Positions 54,041-62,151 of a stretch of DNA of 64,000 nt are shown one piece after another. Positions within the stretch are counted from its first letter, which is position 1, and every line of letters starts with the position of its first letter. The stretch is from Prevotella melaninogenica (GTDB lineage Bacteria > Bacteroidota > Bacteroidia > Bacteroidales > Bacteroidaceae). The stretch is taken from the NCBI RefSeq assembly GCF_013267595.1, contig NZ_CP054010.1, positions 1,240,001 through 1,304,000 of the forward strand, read 5' to 3'. The position numbers and the translations under genes are program-made. Below the pieces are notes generated by a model. It had not been told where the DNA came from and searched no databases. It saw only the letters and a program-made list of their open reading frames with translations.

Positions 54041-54907
54041 ATGAGTACTACGAAAGTTATAAACCATCTTTCGGTAGATAATCTGAATTTAAATGAAGTT
54101 CTTAGCCAGCAGGATAAGTTCTTTGTCAACGACGATTTGGTTCTTATCCTTAATGGAAGTGTACAGCGGATTCCTGTTTTTAGTAAAGAAGAAATCTACC
54201 AGATGGTAGAGCCGCGTTTCATTCTTTTGTTGGAAGGTAGTGCAGAGGTCTGTATCAATCTGCAGGATTATCATATTGAAAAAGGAAATGTTATGTTGAG
54301 TCCTGCCGATACAATCGTTGAAGTTAATAAGATTTCTGACGATGCTCGTGTGATGGCTGTTGTGTTTAGGGATAGTGTTGAGATGTCTGATGAGGTGGTA
54401 TACAAAACCTCTCCTGCAGAATTTGACAGATTACTGAGGATGTACTATCTTTTATGGGATGTTGTACACCTTGCTCCTTATCGTCGAAAAACCGTACAAT
54501 ATTTGTCTAAAACGATTGTTGCAGATGTGCAAGAACTAAACGAGGTGGTGGCACAAAACGTTCAGAATGAAGGCTCTACGCGTACTCAGGAACTCTTTCT
54601 TCAATTCAAACGGCTGATAAAACAGCATTGTATGCAGGAACGCTCAATTCCTTATTATGCCTCTCAACTGCATGTAACGCCACATCATCTTTCTGCGACG
54701 ATAAAGAAGGCAAGTGGGCAGAGTGTGATGTCTTGGATAAATCGAGCCACCATACAAGAGGCAAAGCTACTGCTGAAAACTAACGGAATGATGGCTTATG
54801 AAGTTGCAAATCGCATGAATTTCCCCAGTGCTTCTGCTTTTTCTAAGTTTTTTAAACGCGAAACAGGCTTGACACCTCGTGCTTATCAGGAAACAACCTA
54901 TAAATAA
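54041..54907 (+). CDS. AraC-family transcriptional regulator
   Basis: 288 residues. An N-terminal cupin-like sensing domain (about 1-165; FILLLEGSAEVCINLQDY) is joined to a C-terminal double helix-turn-helix (about 190-285). The latter carries PYYASQLHVTPHHLSATIKKA and the signature FPSASAFSKFFKRETGLTPRAYQ, shown here in two parts (FPSASAFSKFFKRE, TGLTPRAYQ). Divergent from the efflux operon with about 200 bp shared upstream DNA, so it probably controls that operon in response to a small molecule. Confidence 0.93.
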   Translation: MSTTKVINHLSVDNLNLNEVLSQQDKFFVNDDLVLILNGSVQRIPVFSKEEIYQMVEPRFILLLEGSAEVCINLQDYHIEKGNVMLSPADTIVEVNKISDDARVMAVVFRDSVEMSDEVVYKTSPAEFDRLLRMYYLLWDVVHLAPYRRKTVQYLSKTIVADVQELNEVVAQNVQNEGSTRTQELFLQFKRLIKQHCMQERSIPYYASQLHVTPHHLSATIKKASGQSVMSWINRATIQEAKLLLKTNGMMAYEVANRMNFPSASAFSKFFKRETGLTPRAYQETTYK

Positions 54908-55069
54908 GAAAGATGTTTTGAGTCCTATTTTTCAAAGCTAAAAATACGGGAATGAATTTGAATTTTATTTACAAAACAAAGATACTTTTGAGCTTTAAAA
55001 GGCGAAAAAACGAGCTATAAGACTGCTTTTGTAAGTTGCATAGAATCAGATAGTTGCATAATTGCGTTT

Positions 55070-55170
55070 TTAAAGGTGCTTAGTAAGATTCCAAAAGGGC
55101 GTTACTTGGACTTCAAAAGGGCATCTTTAGCAAGCCAAAAGGGCGTTAATTGGAAGCCAATTTACGCCCT
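55070..55170. repeat. CCCTTTTG-module dispersed repeat, copy 3 (inverted)
   Basis: Read on the minus strand: AACGCCCTTTTGGCTTGC, AAAGATGCCCTTTTGAAG, AACGCCCTTTTGGAATC, TTACTAAGCACC. The module order equals copies 1 and 2. Confidence 0.75.
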
Positions 55171-55554
55171 TCTTGTTTTCAGTCTTAGAATTTTATTTAC
55201 AAAAACCATTCTTCTTGTAAACGGGAAAAAGAATTTAAAAGGCATAATTGTGTGAAAAGCAATTGTTCTTCTGTTCTCCTATCTTAATCTAATTCAACTT
55301 TTGTTCTTCTACTTTGTCTTTCATTTACTCTGTTTACAAGTAACTTGTTAACTTGTCAACTCGTTACCTTGTCAACCAAAGAAACGTTCTTCTGTTACTT
55401 TGTCTTTATTTTATCCTGTCTTTGTTCTTCTGTTACCCAGTCTTAATCTTACTTTGTCTCAAAGTGGTTTAGTTATCTTATCTACAGCAAAAGCAGTAAT
55501 CATAATTATGAATTATGAATTATGAATTTTGCATTAGATAAATCATGGTTCTGA
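55171..55554. repeat. Composite repeat region related to the 47-kb array
   Basis: Contains TCTTAGAATTTTATTTAC (55185-55202, cf. 47346-47363) and then one or two degenerate units of the GTTCTTCTGTTACTTTGTC / TAACTTGTCAACTCGTTACC type seen at 47427-47850. No gene seen in 54908-55554. Confidence 0.6.
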
Positions 55555-55574
55555 TTACCTCATGTCTATAAACG

Positions 55575-55601
55575 AAAAAACCGCAGGACAATGTCCTGCG
55601 G
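55575..55601 (-). terminator. Rho-independent terminator of the small lipoprotein gene
   Basis: CCGCAGGACA (55581-55590) and TGTCCTGCGG (55592-55601 region, two-base loop) form a strong stem, followed on the minus strand by six T (55575-55580). Classic intrinsic terminator about 33 bp after the stop. Confidence 0.9.
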
Positions 55602-55633
55602 CCAATTTCTCTCTTTTTCTGTTCGTTCTCTGA

Positions 55634-55819
55634 TTACTTAACAGAGTCAGCAGCAACTGAATCAGCAGCAACAGAATCAGCGTTAGCGCTATCAACCATT
55701 GCAGAATCTGCAGTTGAGTCAGCAGTTGAGTCAGCGTTAGCAGCTGGCTTAGAGTTGTTACCACAAGATGCGAAAGAGATAGCTGCGATAGCTACGAACA
55801 TTAAAACTAATTTCTTCAT
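55634..55819 (-). CDS. Small acidic repeat lipoprotein
   Basis: 61 residues. The signal peptide ends ISFASC (lipobox Cys near 19), then GNNSKPAAN and a run of alanine-aspartate-serine repeats (ADSTADSTADSAMVDS, SVAADSVAADSV). After lipidation it would be a short, flexible, acidic surface or periplasmic tether of about 42 residues. No enzymatic role is apparent. A strong intrinsic terminator follows directly, which supports that this is a real expressed gene. Similar alanine/aspartate-serine-rich lipoproteins are common in Prevotella. Confidence 0.75.
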   Translation of the reverse strand: MKKLVLMFVAIAAISFASCGNNSKPAANADSTADSTADSAMVDSANADSVAADSVAADSVK

Positions 55820-56120
55820 TTTCTTTGCTTTTTAAATCTGTAAAACAATCATTTGTTTGTTAAAACGATGCAAAGGTAAGTATTTTTTTTATACGGCAAT
55901 AATATTTTTAGAACTTTTTTTGTTCTTCTTTTGTAACAAATTCGTAATCTGTTGATAGTCAATACGATATGAATATTAAATAAATGTTAAAGATTTTAAT
56001 GTGTGCCTACACAATTTAAAAACCCTTTCTTTTTAGCGGCTTTAAAGCCTTGTTTTAGCGTGTAAAATCTTATTTTCAGTCTTTTTCTTGTTTTTTCTGA
56101 TGAGCAAACGGGCTTATTTC

Positions 56121-56152
56121 TTTGGTTTTGTCTTCATTTTACTGTAACTTTG
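56121..56152 (+). promoter_or_regulatory. Promoter of mtaB with an almost absent leader
   Basis: TTTG (56121-56124), 20-bp spacer, TAACTTTG (56145-56152). Transcription would begin about 56158, only a few bases before the ATG at 56161. Confidence 0.6.
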
Positions 56153-56160
56153 CAAGTTAT

Positions 56161-57510
56161 ATGATAGATACAGCAGCATTTCAAGGCAAGACAGCCAAGT
56201 TCTATACGTTGGGTTGTAAGCTCAACTTCTCAGAGACAAGTACCTTCGCGCGTACCTTATATAATATGGGCGTGCGTGAAGCGAAGAAGACTGAGCAGGC
56301 AGACATATGTCTGATTAATACCTGTTCGGTTACTGAGGTTGCTGACCATAAGTGCCGTCAGATCATCCATCGTATGGTGCGCCAGAACCCTGGTGCTTTC
56401 GTAATCGTGACAGGTTGTTATGCACAGCTTGAGAGTGCAACTGTGGCTAAGATAGAAGGTGTTGACCTTGTATTGGGTAGTAATGAGAAGGCCGACCTCG
56501 TACAGTATCTTAGTGATGCATGGAACAAGGTTGATACAGCTAAAGAAGAAACGTCAGAGGGAGAGTATCACTCTGTAAAGACGAAGGATATTAAAAGTTT
56601 CCAAGCAAGTTGCTCACGTGGTAATCGTACACGCTACTTCCTAAAGGTGCAAGACGGATGTAATTACTTCTGTACTTATTGCACGATTCCTTTTGCGCGT
56701 GGATTCTCACGTAACCCGACTATTCAGTCGCTTGTTGCGCAGGCAGAAGAGGCTGCAAGAGAGGGTGGAAAGGAGATTGTGTTGACGGGTGTTAATATAG
56801 GTGACTTCGGTAAGACCACAGGTGAGAGTTTCTTAGACCTCGTAAAAGCATTAGATAAGGTAGAGGGAATACAGCGTTTCCGTATTAGTTCGCTGGAACC
56901 CGACTTGATAGATGATGAGTTGATAGCGTATTGTGCAGAATCACGAGCGTTTATGCCACATTTCCACATTCCACTTCAGAGTGGTTCTGACGAGGTGTTG
57001 GAGTTGATGCACCGTCGTTATGATACAGCACTCTTCGCTCGTAAGATAAAACTTATTAAGGAAAAGATGCCCGATGCATTTATCGGTGTGGATGTGATGG
57101 TAGGTTCTCGTGGCGAGCGACCAGAGTATTTTGAGGATTGTTATAACTTCCTCGACTCCCTTCCAGTCACCCAACTCCATGTCTTCCCTTATTCAGAACG
57201 TCCAGGAACAGCGGCATTGTCAATCCCTTATGTGGTAGATGACCGTGAGAAGAAGCACCGTGCGCATAAGCTATTGAAGCTCTCTGATGAGAAGACACGT
57301 GCCTTCTATGCAGCGCATATAGGGCAAGAAGCAGACGTCCTCTTTGAGAAAGCGGCACGCGGAAAGGCTATGCACGGCTTTACAGATAACTATATTCGTG
57401 TGGAACTGTCGCCTGATCAGGCAAAGGAAGAATATGACAACCAGATTCTCCGAGTACGATTGGGAGAGTTTAATTTCGATCAAAGTTCATTAAAGGCAGA
57501 ACTCTTATGA
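56161..57510 (+). CDS. mtaB: tRNA (N6-threonylcarbamoyladenosine-2-methylthio)transferase
   Basis: About 449 residues. MtaB is a radical SAM methylthiotransferase that adds a methylthio group to t6A37 of tRNAs decoding ANN codons. The N-terminal UPF0004 domain has FYTLGCKLNFSET and TCSVTEVAD with cluster cysteines. The radical SAM motif is CNYFCTYC (CX3CX2C, about 167-174), and ISSLEPDLI, HIPLQSGSD and a C-terminal TRAM domain (about 365-449) follow. The ATG at 56161 is preferred over an upstream TTG because the promoter lies between them. Overlaps the next gene by 4 bp. Confidence 0.94.
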   Translation: MIDTAAFQGKTAKFYTLGCKLNFSETSTFARTLYNMGVREAKKTEQADICLINTCSVTEVADHKCRQIIHRMVRQNPGAFVIVTGCYAQLESATVAKIEGVDLVLGSNEKADLVQYLSDAWNKVDTAKEETSEGEYHSVKTKDIKSFQASCSRGNRTRYFLKVQDGCNYFCTYCTIPFARGFSRNPTIQSLVAQAEEAAREGGKEIVLTGVNIGDFGKTTGESFLDLVKALDKVEGIQRFRISSLEPDLIDDELIAYCAESRAFMPHFHIPLQSGSDEVLELMHRRYDTALFARKIKLIKEKMPDAFIGVDVMVGSRGERPEYFEDCYNFLDSLPVTQLHVFPYSERPGTAALSIPYVVDDREKKHRAHKLLKLSDEKTRAFYAAHIGQEADVLFEKAARGKAMHGFTDNYIRVELSPDQAKEEYDNQILRVRLGEFNFDQSSLKAELL

Positions 57511-58544
57511 AAGTAGCGATAGTCATATTGAACTGGAATGGACGAAGCATGATGGAGCAATATCTCCCTTCTGTGCTGAATTATTCACGAGATGAGGCAG
57601 AGGTTATCATCGCCGACAATGCTTCAACAGATGACTCTGTCGCTTGGTTGAAAGAAACTTATCCACATGTTCGGGTGATAGAATTAGCTGAGAACTACGG
57701 CTTTGCAGAAGGCTATAATCGTGCGCTAAAGCAGGTAGACAGCGAATATTACGTGTTATTAAACAGTGATGTTGAGGTGACGCACCACTGGCTTACGCCC
57801 CTCATCGAGGAGATGGACGCCCATGAGGACATAGCAGCTTGCCAGCCAAAACTGCTCTCCGCTGCCAATCCTGATGCTTTTGAGTATGCCGGTGCATCGG
57901 GAGGTTTCATCGATCGTTATGGCTATCCGTTCTGCCGTGGACGCATCTTTGACACGGTAGAGGATGATAATGGGCAGTATGATAACAGTGAAGAGATACT
58001 TTGGGCAACAGGAGCTTGCTTGATGATACGTGCCATAGACTATTGGGCTGCAGGTGGATTAGACGGCAGATTCTTTGCTCATAATGAAGAAATCGACCTC
58101 TGTTGGCGTCTGCATCAGATGGGTAAGCGCATCTTCTGTTTCCCTGAAAGCTATGTTTATCACGTTGGAGGCGGCACATTGCCTAAGTCAAATCCACGTA
58201 AAACCTTCCTGAACTTCCGTAATAACTTGACCATGTTATGGAAGAACTTACCAGAAGATGAGTTGAAACATGTCATGCGCGTAAGATGGTTTTTAGACTA
58301 TTTAGCTGCGTTTCAAACGCTGATTCTGAATCATAATTGGAGTGAATTTAAGGCAATCTTCTCAGCACGTAGGGCCTTTAAAAAGTGGCGACATGAGTTT
58401 GAGAGATTACCTATTCGTCTTGATGGAGCGGTAAAACATCGAAAAAACCTCCCTTCTTGTACGAATGATGGGCGTAAGAAATATGCCCTTCTTTGGCAAT
58501 ACTACGTGAAGGGTCGTAAGGTGTTTAGCTCCTTAACTGAATGA
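57507..58544 (+). CDS. Family 2 glycosyltransferase (rhamnosyl-type)
   Basis: 345 residues. The opening VAIVILNWNGRSMMEQYLPS, the LLNSDVEVTHHWL metal site (NSD in place of DxD) and AFEYAGASGGFIDRYGYPFCRG with ATGACLMIR are typical of GT2 rhamnosyl- or dTDP-sugar transferases. The late region HVGGGTLPKSNPRKTFLNFRNN is also conserved there. Cytoplasmic, acting on surface glycan assembly. Translationally coupled to mtaB (ATGA overlap), a linkage seen in other Bacteroidota. Confidence 0.88.
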   Translation: MKVAIVILNWNGRSMMEQYLPSVLNYSRDEAEVIIADNASTDDSVAWLKETYPHVRVIELAENYGFAEGYNRALKQVDSEYYVLLNSDVEVTHHWLTPLIEEMDAHEDIAACQPKLLSAANPDAFEYAGASGGFIDRYGYPFCRGRIFDTVEDDNGQYDNSEEILWATGACLMIRAIDYWAAGGLDGRFFAHNEEIDLCWRLHQMGKRIFCFPESYVYHVGGGTLPKSNPRKTFLNFRNNLTMLWKNLPEDELKHVMRVRWFLDYLAAFQTLILNHNWSEFKAIFSARRAFKKWRHEFERLPIRLDGAVKHRKNLPSCTNDGRKKYALLWQYYVKGRKVFSSLTE

Positions 58545-58590
58545 AAATGGGTTATATTTGCATGTTATTTTAATATTTTTAGCAGAACAC

Positions 58591-58621
58591 TTGCGTTTTA
58601 AAATATATTTTAGTAATTTTG
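58591..58621 (+). promoter_or_regulatory. Promoter of the gldB-like gene
   Basis: TTGC (58591-58594), 19-bp spacer, TAATTTTG (58614-58621), close to the Bacteroidota consensus; 46 bp before the GTG start. Confidence 0.55.
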
Positions 58622-58667
58622 CAATCAATACTCAAATATTGTAAAAACAATCTGTCAGTAATAGCCT

Positions 58668-59480
58668 GTGAGATATCTCTATTGTATATTATTAGTTGTT
58701 CTGTTCACCTGTGTAGGCTGTCAGTTCAAACTTTCATCTGATGGCATGAATAAAAATTCACTGTTATTAGAGATAGATCGCTATGACCGTTTGGAATATC
58801 GTTACTTGACAACAGGTGATTTCTCTGCGCTCCAGCAGATGAATACAGAGTATCCGATTGAAACTCGCACACTGATAGAGGATGTCGTAAAGATTGGTGA
58901 GATAACCGATCCTGACATCAATACAAAGTTCTTGAAGTTCTATCAAGACATGACCTTACAGTCTGTCATTGCTGCTGTAGAGTCGGAGTTTGCCAATACA
59001 GAGGACCTTGATCATCAGTTTAGTGGAGCTTTCAGACGACTAAAGCAGGCTTTGCCGAACATTACAATCCCAAGAGTCTATGCACAGATATCGGCTTTAG
59101 ACCAGAGTGTTGTCGTGGGTAATGGTACTATCGGTATCTCGCTCGACAAGTATCTCGGTCCTAATTATCCTTTGTATGCGAAGTTCTATTCGCCAACACA
59201 GCGTAAGCAGATGTCACGTGAATACATCCTTCCAGATTGTATGACATTCTATTTGATGAGTATCTACCCTTTACAGCATTTCGAATCGCGTCCGCAAGTG
59301 GAGCGTGACTTGCAGATTGGAAAGATACAATGGATTGTCAATCAGATAATGACAAAGCGAACCTATCACAGTCGGTATGAGGAAGCTGTAGACAACTATA
59401 TGAAGAAGAATCCTAAGACTACTTACGAGGAACTGCTTCGTATGACAGATTTCTCCAAATTTACTGTTATGGAGAATTAA
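58668..59480 (+). CDS. GldB-like lipoprotein
   Basis: 270 residues from a GTG start (GTGAGATAT), with a lipobox TCVGC (Cys near 18). The core VYAQISALDQSVVVGNGTIGISLDKYLG (given here as QISALDQSVVVG and GISLDKYLG) and the YPLYAKFY stretch match GldB, a lipoprotein needed for gliding and type IX secretion in flavobacteria. Non-gliding Bacteroidota keep relatives of unknown role. The remaining gld/spr genes are not in the window. Divergent function in Prevotella is likely. Confidence 0.85.
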   Translation: MRYLYCILLVVLFTCVGCQFKLSSDGMNKNSLLLEIDRYDRLEYRYLTTGDFSALQQMNTEYPIETRTLIEDVVKIGEITDPDINTKFLKFYQDMTLQSVIAAVESEFANTEDLDHQFSGAFRRLKQALPNITIPRVYAQISALDQSVVVGNGTIGISLDKYLGPNYPLYAKFYSPTQRKQMSREYILPDCMTFYLMSIYPLQHFESRPQVERDLQIGKIQWIVNQIMTKRTYHSRYEEAVDNYMKKNPKTTYEELLRMTDFSKFTVMEN

Positions 59481-59912
59481 TGGAGAACGTTTAAGAAATC
59501 AAAAGAAATATATTATCCCCTCTCAGAACCAACGGCAATGACCGTATGAAAGGTTTTGTAGAGGGGATAATCGTATCTAATAGGTTATAGCATTTTATCT
59601 CCAATGGTCTTTTTAAGGCTAAATCATTTTTACCTAAGCTATATATTATAAGGTAATATGCCCTCAGCACAAGCGGTGCTAAGCCTCCGCACCACATGTG
59701 CGGAGCATCAACACGAGGTTTGAATAGGGCTGGTGAACGTTGTAACTATCATTTTATTTGTGGCAAGATACAATTAAGCAGATATACAAGGGATGTTTTA
59801 AGTAAGCAGTGTAAATATGTTGTCATCTGTTGATAAGCTAATATTTTTTATGTGCATTTTATTGTGAACGTTTAAATTTGTCGCCATGTAATAACAAAAA
59901 TGTCAGTTTGTT
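59481..59912. other. Intergenic region with hairpin and dispersed module
   Basis: No gene seen. TTATCCCCTCT (59513-59523) pairs perfectly with AGAGGGGATAA (59560-59570). 59660-59712 holds the inverted form of the GTGCGGAG/CTTAGCAC module found at 39121-39175 (GTGCTAAGCCTCCGCAC, then GTGCGGAGC). Confidence 0.55.
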
Positions 59913-59943
59913 TTTGTTTATCTTCTTTTTTTTTATATTTTTG
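59913..59943 (+). promoter_or_regulatory. Promoter of the four-paralog/radical SAM operon
   Basis: TTTG (59913-59916), exactly 19-bp spacer, TATTTTTG (59936-59943). This is the best match to the Bacteroidota promoter consensus in the window, 41 bp before the first ATG. Confidence 0.75.
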
Positions 59944-59983
59944 TAGCAAAGTCTTTTATTTACTAACGCTTAAATAATAATTT

Positions 59984-60682
59984 ATGGACAAGGGTAGAGC
60001 TATTTGTAAGGTCTTGAAGGATGTCCGTCAGAAGATTGCAAATGAGAACGGAATAAGCTATCATCCTGAGGAGTGCCACCATAAGGGCGAATGTACAGGT
60101 ACGTGTCCTGGCTGTGAGAAAGAAATCCGTTACCTTGAAGAACAACTGAATAACAAGCAGCATAGCGGTTTAGGCTTGAAGGTGGCTGGTATCGCTGCTG
60201 GCGTCTGTGTGACTGTATTGCCAGTGGCTGCTATGGTACAAACAGAGAGTAAGATTAGTCCTGACTTTAAGGCTAAGACGATAAAGAATGATTCTATAAG
60301 AGCGGTAGACCTGACCAATGGTAATCCTGATGCTGTGCTATTACGTGGGAAGGTGTTCGATACAAAGACAAAGGAGCCTATTATTGGAGCCGTTGTTGAG
60401 TCGATGGACACAAAAAAAGGAGCTGTTACCGATGTTGAGGGCGAGTATGCAGTGAAAACTCTGCTAACTGATATACTGGAGGTGAGAGGTATTGGTTATT
60501 ATAAAATGAATGTGACAGTTAAAGAACTCTTAGATAAAAAGAATAATGATATTTATATCACTGAGGACTCGGCGATGATGAATGAAATTGTAGTCTTGGG
60601 TGGATGCGATAAAATGTTCGGGAAGCATAAGACGAAGAAAGGACCAAAGTCGCATAAGGAAAAGAAGTGTAATAAGAAATAA
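59984..60682 (+). CDS. Cys-rich membrane protein with carboxypeptidase-regulatory-like domain, paralog 1
   Basis: 232 residues. The N-terminal module (1-60) has C8 and C31-X5-C37-X3-C41-X2-C44 (CHHKGECTGTCPGC), then EIRYLEEQL. One membrane segment (about 64-84, GLKVAGIAAGVCVTVLPVAA) gives an N-inside orientation. The exported part (about 115-195) follows the carboxypeptidase-regulatory-like pattern (LLRGKVFDTKTKEPIIGAVV, GAVTDVEGEYAVK). The basic tail is KSHKEKKCNKK. No enzyme motif. The four cysteines could hold a metal or Fe-S cluster. It starts an operon of four such paralogs and a radical SAM gene. I do not recognise a named function. Confidence 0.8.
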   Translation: MDKGRAICKVLKDVRQKIANENGISYHPEECHHKGECTGTCPGCEKEIRYLEEQLNNKQHSGLGLKVAGIAAGVCVTVLPVAAMVQTESKISPDFKAKTIKNDSIRAVDLTNGNPDAVLLRGKVFDTKTKEPIIGAVVESMDTKKGAVTDVEGEYAVKTLLTDILEVRGIGYYKMNVTVKELLDKKNNDIYITEDSAMMNEIVVLGGCDKMFGKHKTKKGPKSHKEKKCNKK

Positions 60683-60686
60683 AGTT

Positions 60687-61421
60687 ATGGCAAAAGGGAA
60701 GAGTACTTGTAAGCTACTAAAGGATATTCGGCAGCAGATAGCGGATGCCAATGGTATCAGCTATCAACCTAAGGAGTGTCAGCACAAGGGGGATTGTGCA
60801 GGTACTTGTCCAGCTTGTGAGGAGGAGATACGTTATTTTGAACGTGAGTTAAAAGCACGTAAGGGTAATGGCTTCGGTATGAAGGTGGCTGGTATTGCTG
60901 CTGGTATCTGCGCTACGGTAATGCCGATGACTGCTGCTGCGCAAGGTGTTAAGCCTGATAGTACGGCTAATCGTCCTGTAAATACAGCTAAGAAATGTGA
61001 TGTAAAGGTAGTAGACCTTTCTGATGGTTGTGCATCACCTGTGGTTGTACGTGGAATGGTCATTGGCAGTGATGATAAAGAACCAGTGATAGGTGCTTCT
61101 GTTGTAATAGATGGAACAAACAAGGGCGTTGCAACAAATGTAGATGGACAGTTTGCTTTGAAGTTACCACCAGACACTTCGTTGGTTATTTCTTTAATAG
61201 GATACGAGAATCAAAAGGTTTATGTAAGTTCGCTTTTGCATTCTGATAATAATGTTATAGTGCTTGAGGAAGATAGAGATGCAATGTTAGATGGCATTGT
61301 AACAATAGCTACACTACCTACTTGTAAAGATGAAAATAAAGGTAATAAAGATGACGTGAGTGGTCGTAGAACTGATAAGCCTAAGTCGCATAAGGAGAAG
61401 AATAAAAAGAAGTGTAAGTAA
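60687..61421 (+). CDS. Cys-rich membrane protein with carboxypeptidase-regulatory-like domain, paralog 2
   Basis: 244 residues from the ATG at 60687, 4 bp after the paralog 1 stop; an earlier in-frame ATG lies inside paralog 1 and is rejected. Same architecture: C8, C31-C44 module (ECQHKGDCAGTCPACEEEI), membrane segment about 64-84, exported domain (VVRGMVIGSDDKEPVIGASV, then GVATNVDGQFALKLPPD), tail KSHKEKNKKKCK. DNA of the first third is nearly identical to paralog 3, so recent duplication or gene conversion is likely, while the region after residue 200 differs. Confidence 0.8.
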   Translation: MAKGKSTCKLLKDIRQQIADANGISYQPKECQHKGDCAGTCPACEEEIRYFERELKARKGNGFGMKVAGIAAGICATVMPMTAAAQGVKPDSTANRPVNTAKKCDVKVVDLSDGCASPVVVRGMVIGSDDKEPVIGASVVIDGTNKGVATNVDGQFALKLPPDTSLVISLIGYENQKVYVSSLLHSDNNVIVLEEDRDAMLDGIVTIATLPTCKDENKGNKDDVSGRRTDKPKSHKEKNKKKCK

Positions 61422-61432
61422 AGATTAGTATT

Positions 61433-62140
61433 ATGGTAAAAGGGAAGAGTACTTGTAAGCTATTGAAGGATATTCGGCAGCAGATAGCGGATGCCAATGG
61501 TATCAGCTATCAGCCTAAAGAGTGTCACCACAAGGGGGATTGTGCAGGTACTTGTCCTGCTTGTGAGGAAGAAATACGTTATCTTGAACGTGAGTTAAAG
61601 GCACGTAAGGGTAATGGCTTCGGTATGAAGGTGGCTGGTATTGCTGCAGGTATCTGCGCTACGGTTATACCGATGACTACTGCTGCGCAAGGTGTTAAGC
61701 CTGATAGTACGGCTAATCGTTCTGTACATACAGCTAAGAAAGATTCTGTAAAGGTAGTAGACCTTTCTGAAGGTTGTGCATCACCTGTGGTTGTACGTGG
61801 AATGGTAATAGGCGGTGATGATAAGGAACCTTTGATAGGAGCTTTTATCTTAATAGAGGGAACGAACAAGGGTGTGGCAACAAATATAGATGGTTTGTTT
61901 GCTTTGAAGTTACCACCAGATACTTCATTGGTAGTCTCATTCATTGGTTATAAGCAGAAAACGGTTAGTGTAAGTTCTCTTTTGCGTTCTGATAATAATG
62001 TTATTGTACTGGAAGCCTATGATGTGTCGGTGATAGTAGGAGGAATTGGATCTGTTTCACCAAACTACGATGATGTGTATGGTCATAGGACTTATAAGCC
62101 GAAGTCGCATAAGGAGAAGAATAAAAAGAAGTGTAAGTAA
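61433..62140 (+). CDS. Cys-rich membrane protein with carboxypeptidase-regulatory-like domain, paralog 3
   Basis: 235 residues, 11 bp after paralog 2. The N-terminal module and membrane segment match paralog 2 almost residue for residue (CHHKGDCAGTCPACEEEI). The exported domain is VVRGMVIGGDDKEPLIGAFI, then GVATNIDGLFALKLPPD, and the tail is KSHKEKNKKKCK. The variable part (about 195-215, AYDVSVIVGGIGSVSPNYDD) separates it from paralog 2. The conserved ends around a variable middle suggest that both ends are functionally fixed. Confidence 0.8.
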   Translation: MVKGKSTCKLLKDIRQQIADANGISYQPKECHHKGDCAGTCPACEEEIRYLERELKARKGNGFGMKVAGIAAGICATVIPMTTAAQGVKPDSTANRSVHTAKKDSVKVVDLSEGCASPVVVRGMVIGGDDKEPLIGAFILIEGTNKGVATNIDGLFALKLPPDTSLVVSFIGYKQKTVSVSSLLRSDNNVIVLEAYDVSVIVGGIGSVSPNYDDVYGHRTYKPKSHKEKNKKKCK

Positions 62141-62151
62141 AGATTAGCATT

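Noticed and set aside
60600..60686. Longer N-terminus for paralog 2
   Set aside because: It reads through the end of paralog 1 in another frame; the MAKGKSTC start matches the other three paralogs.
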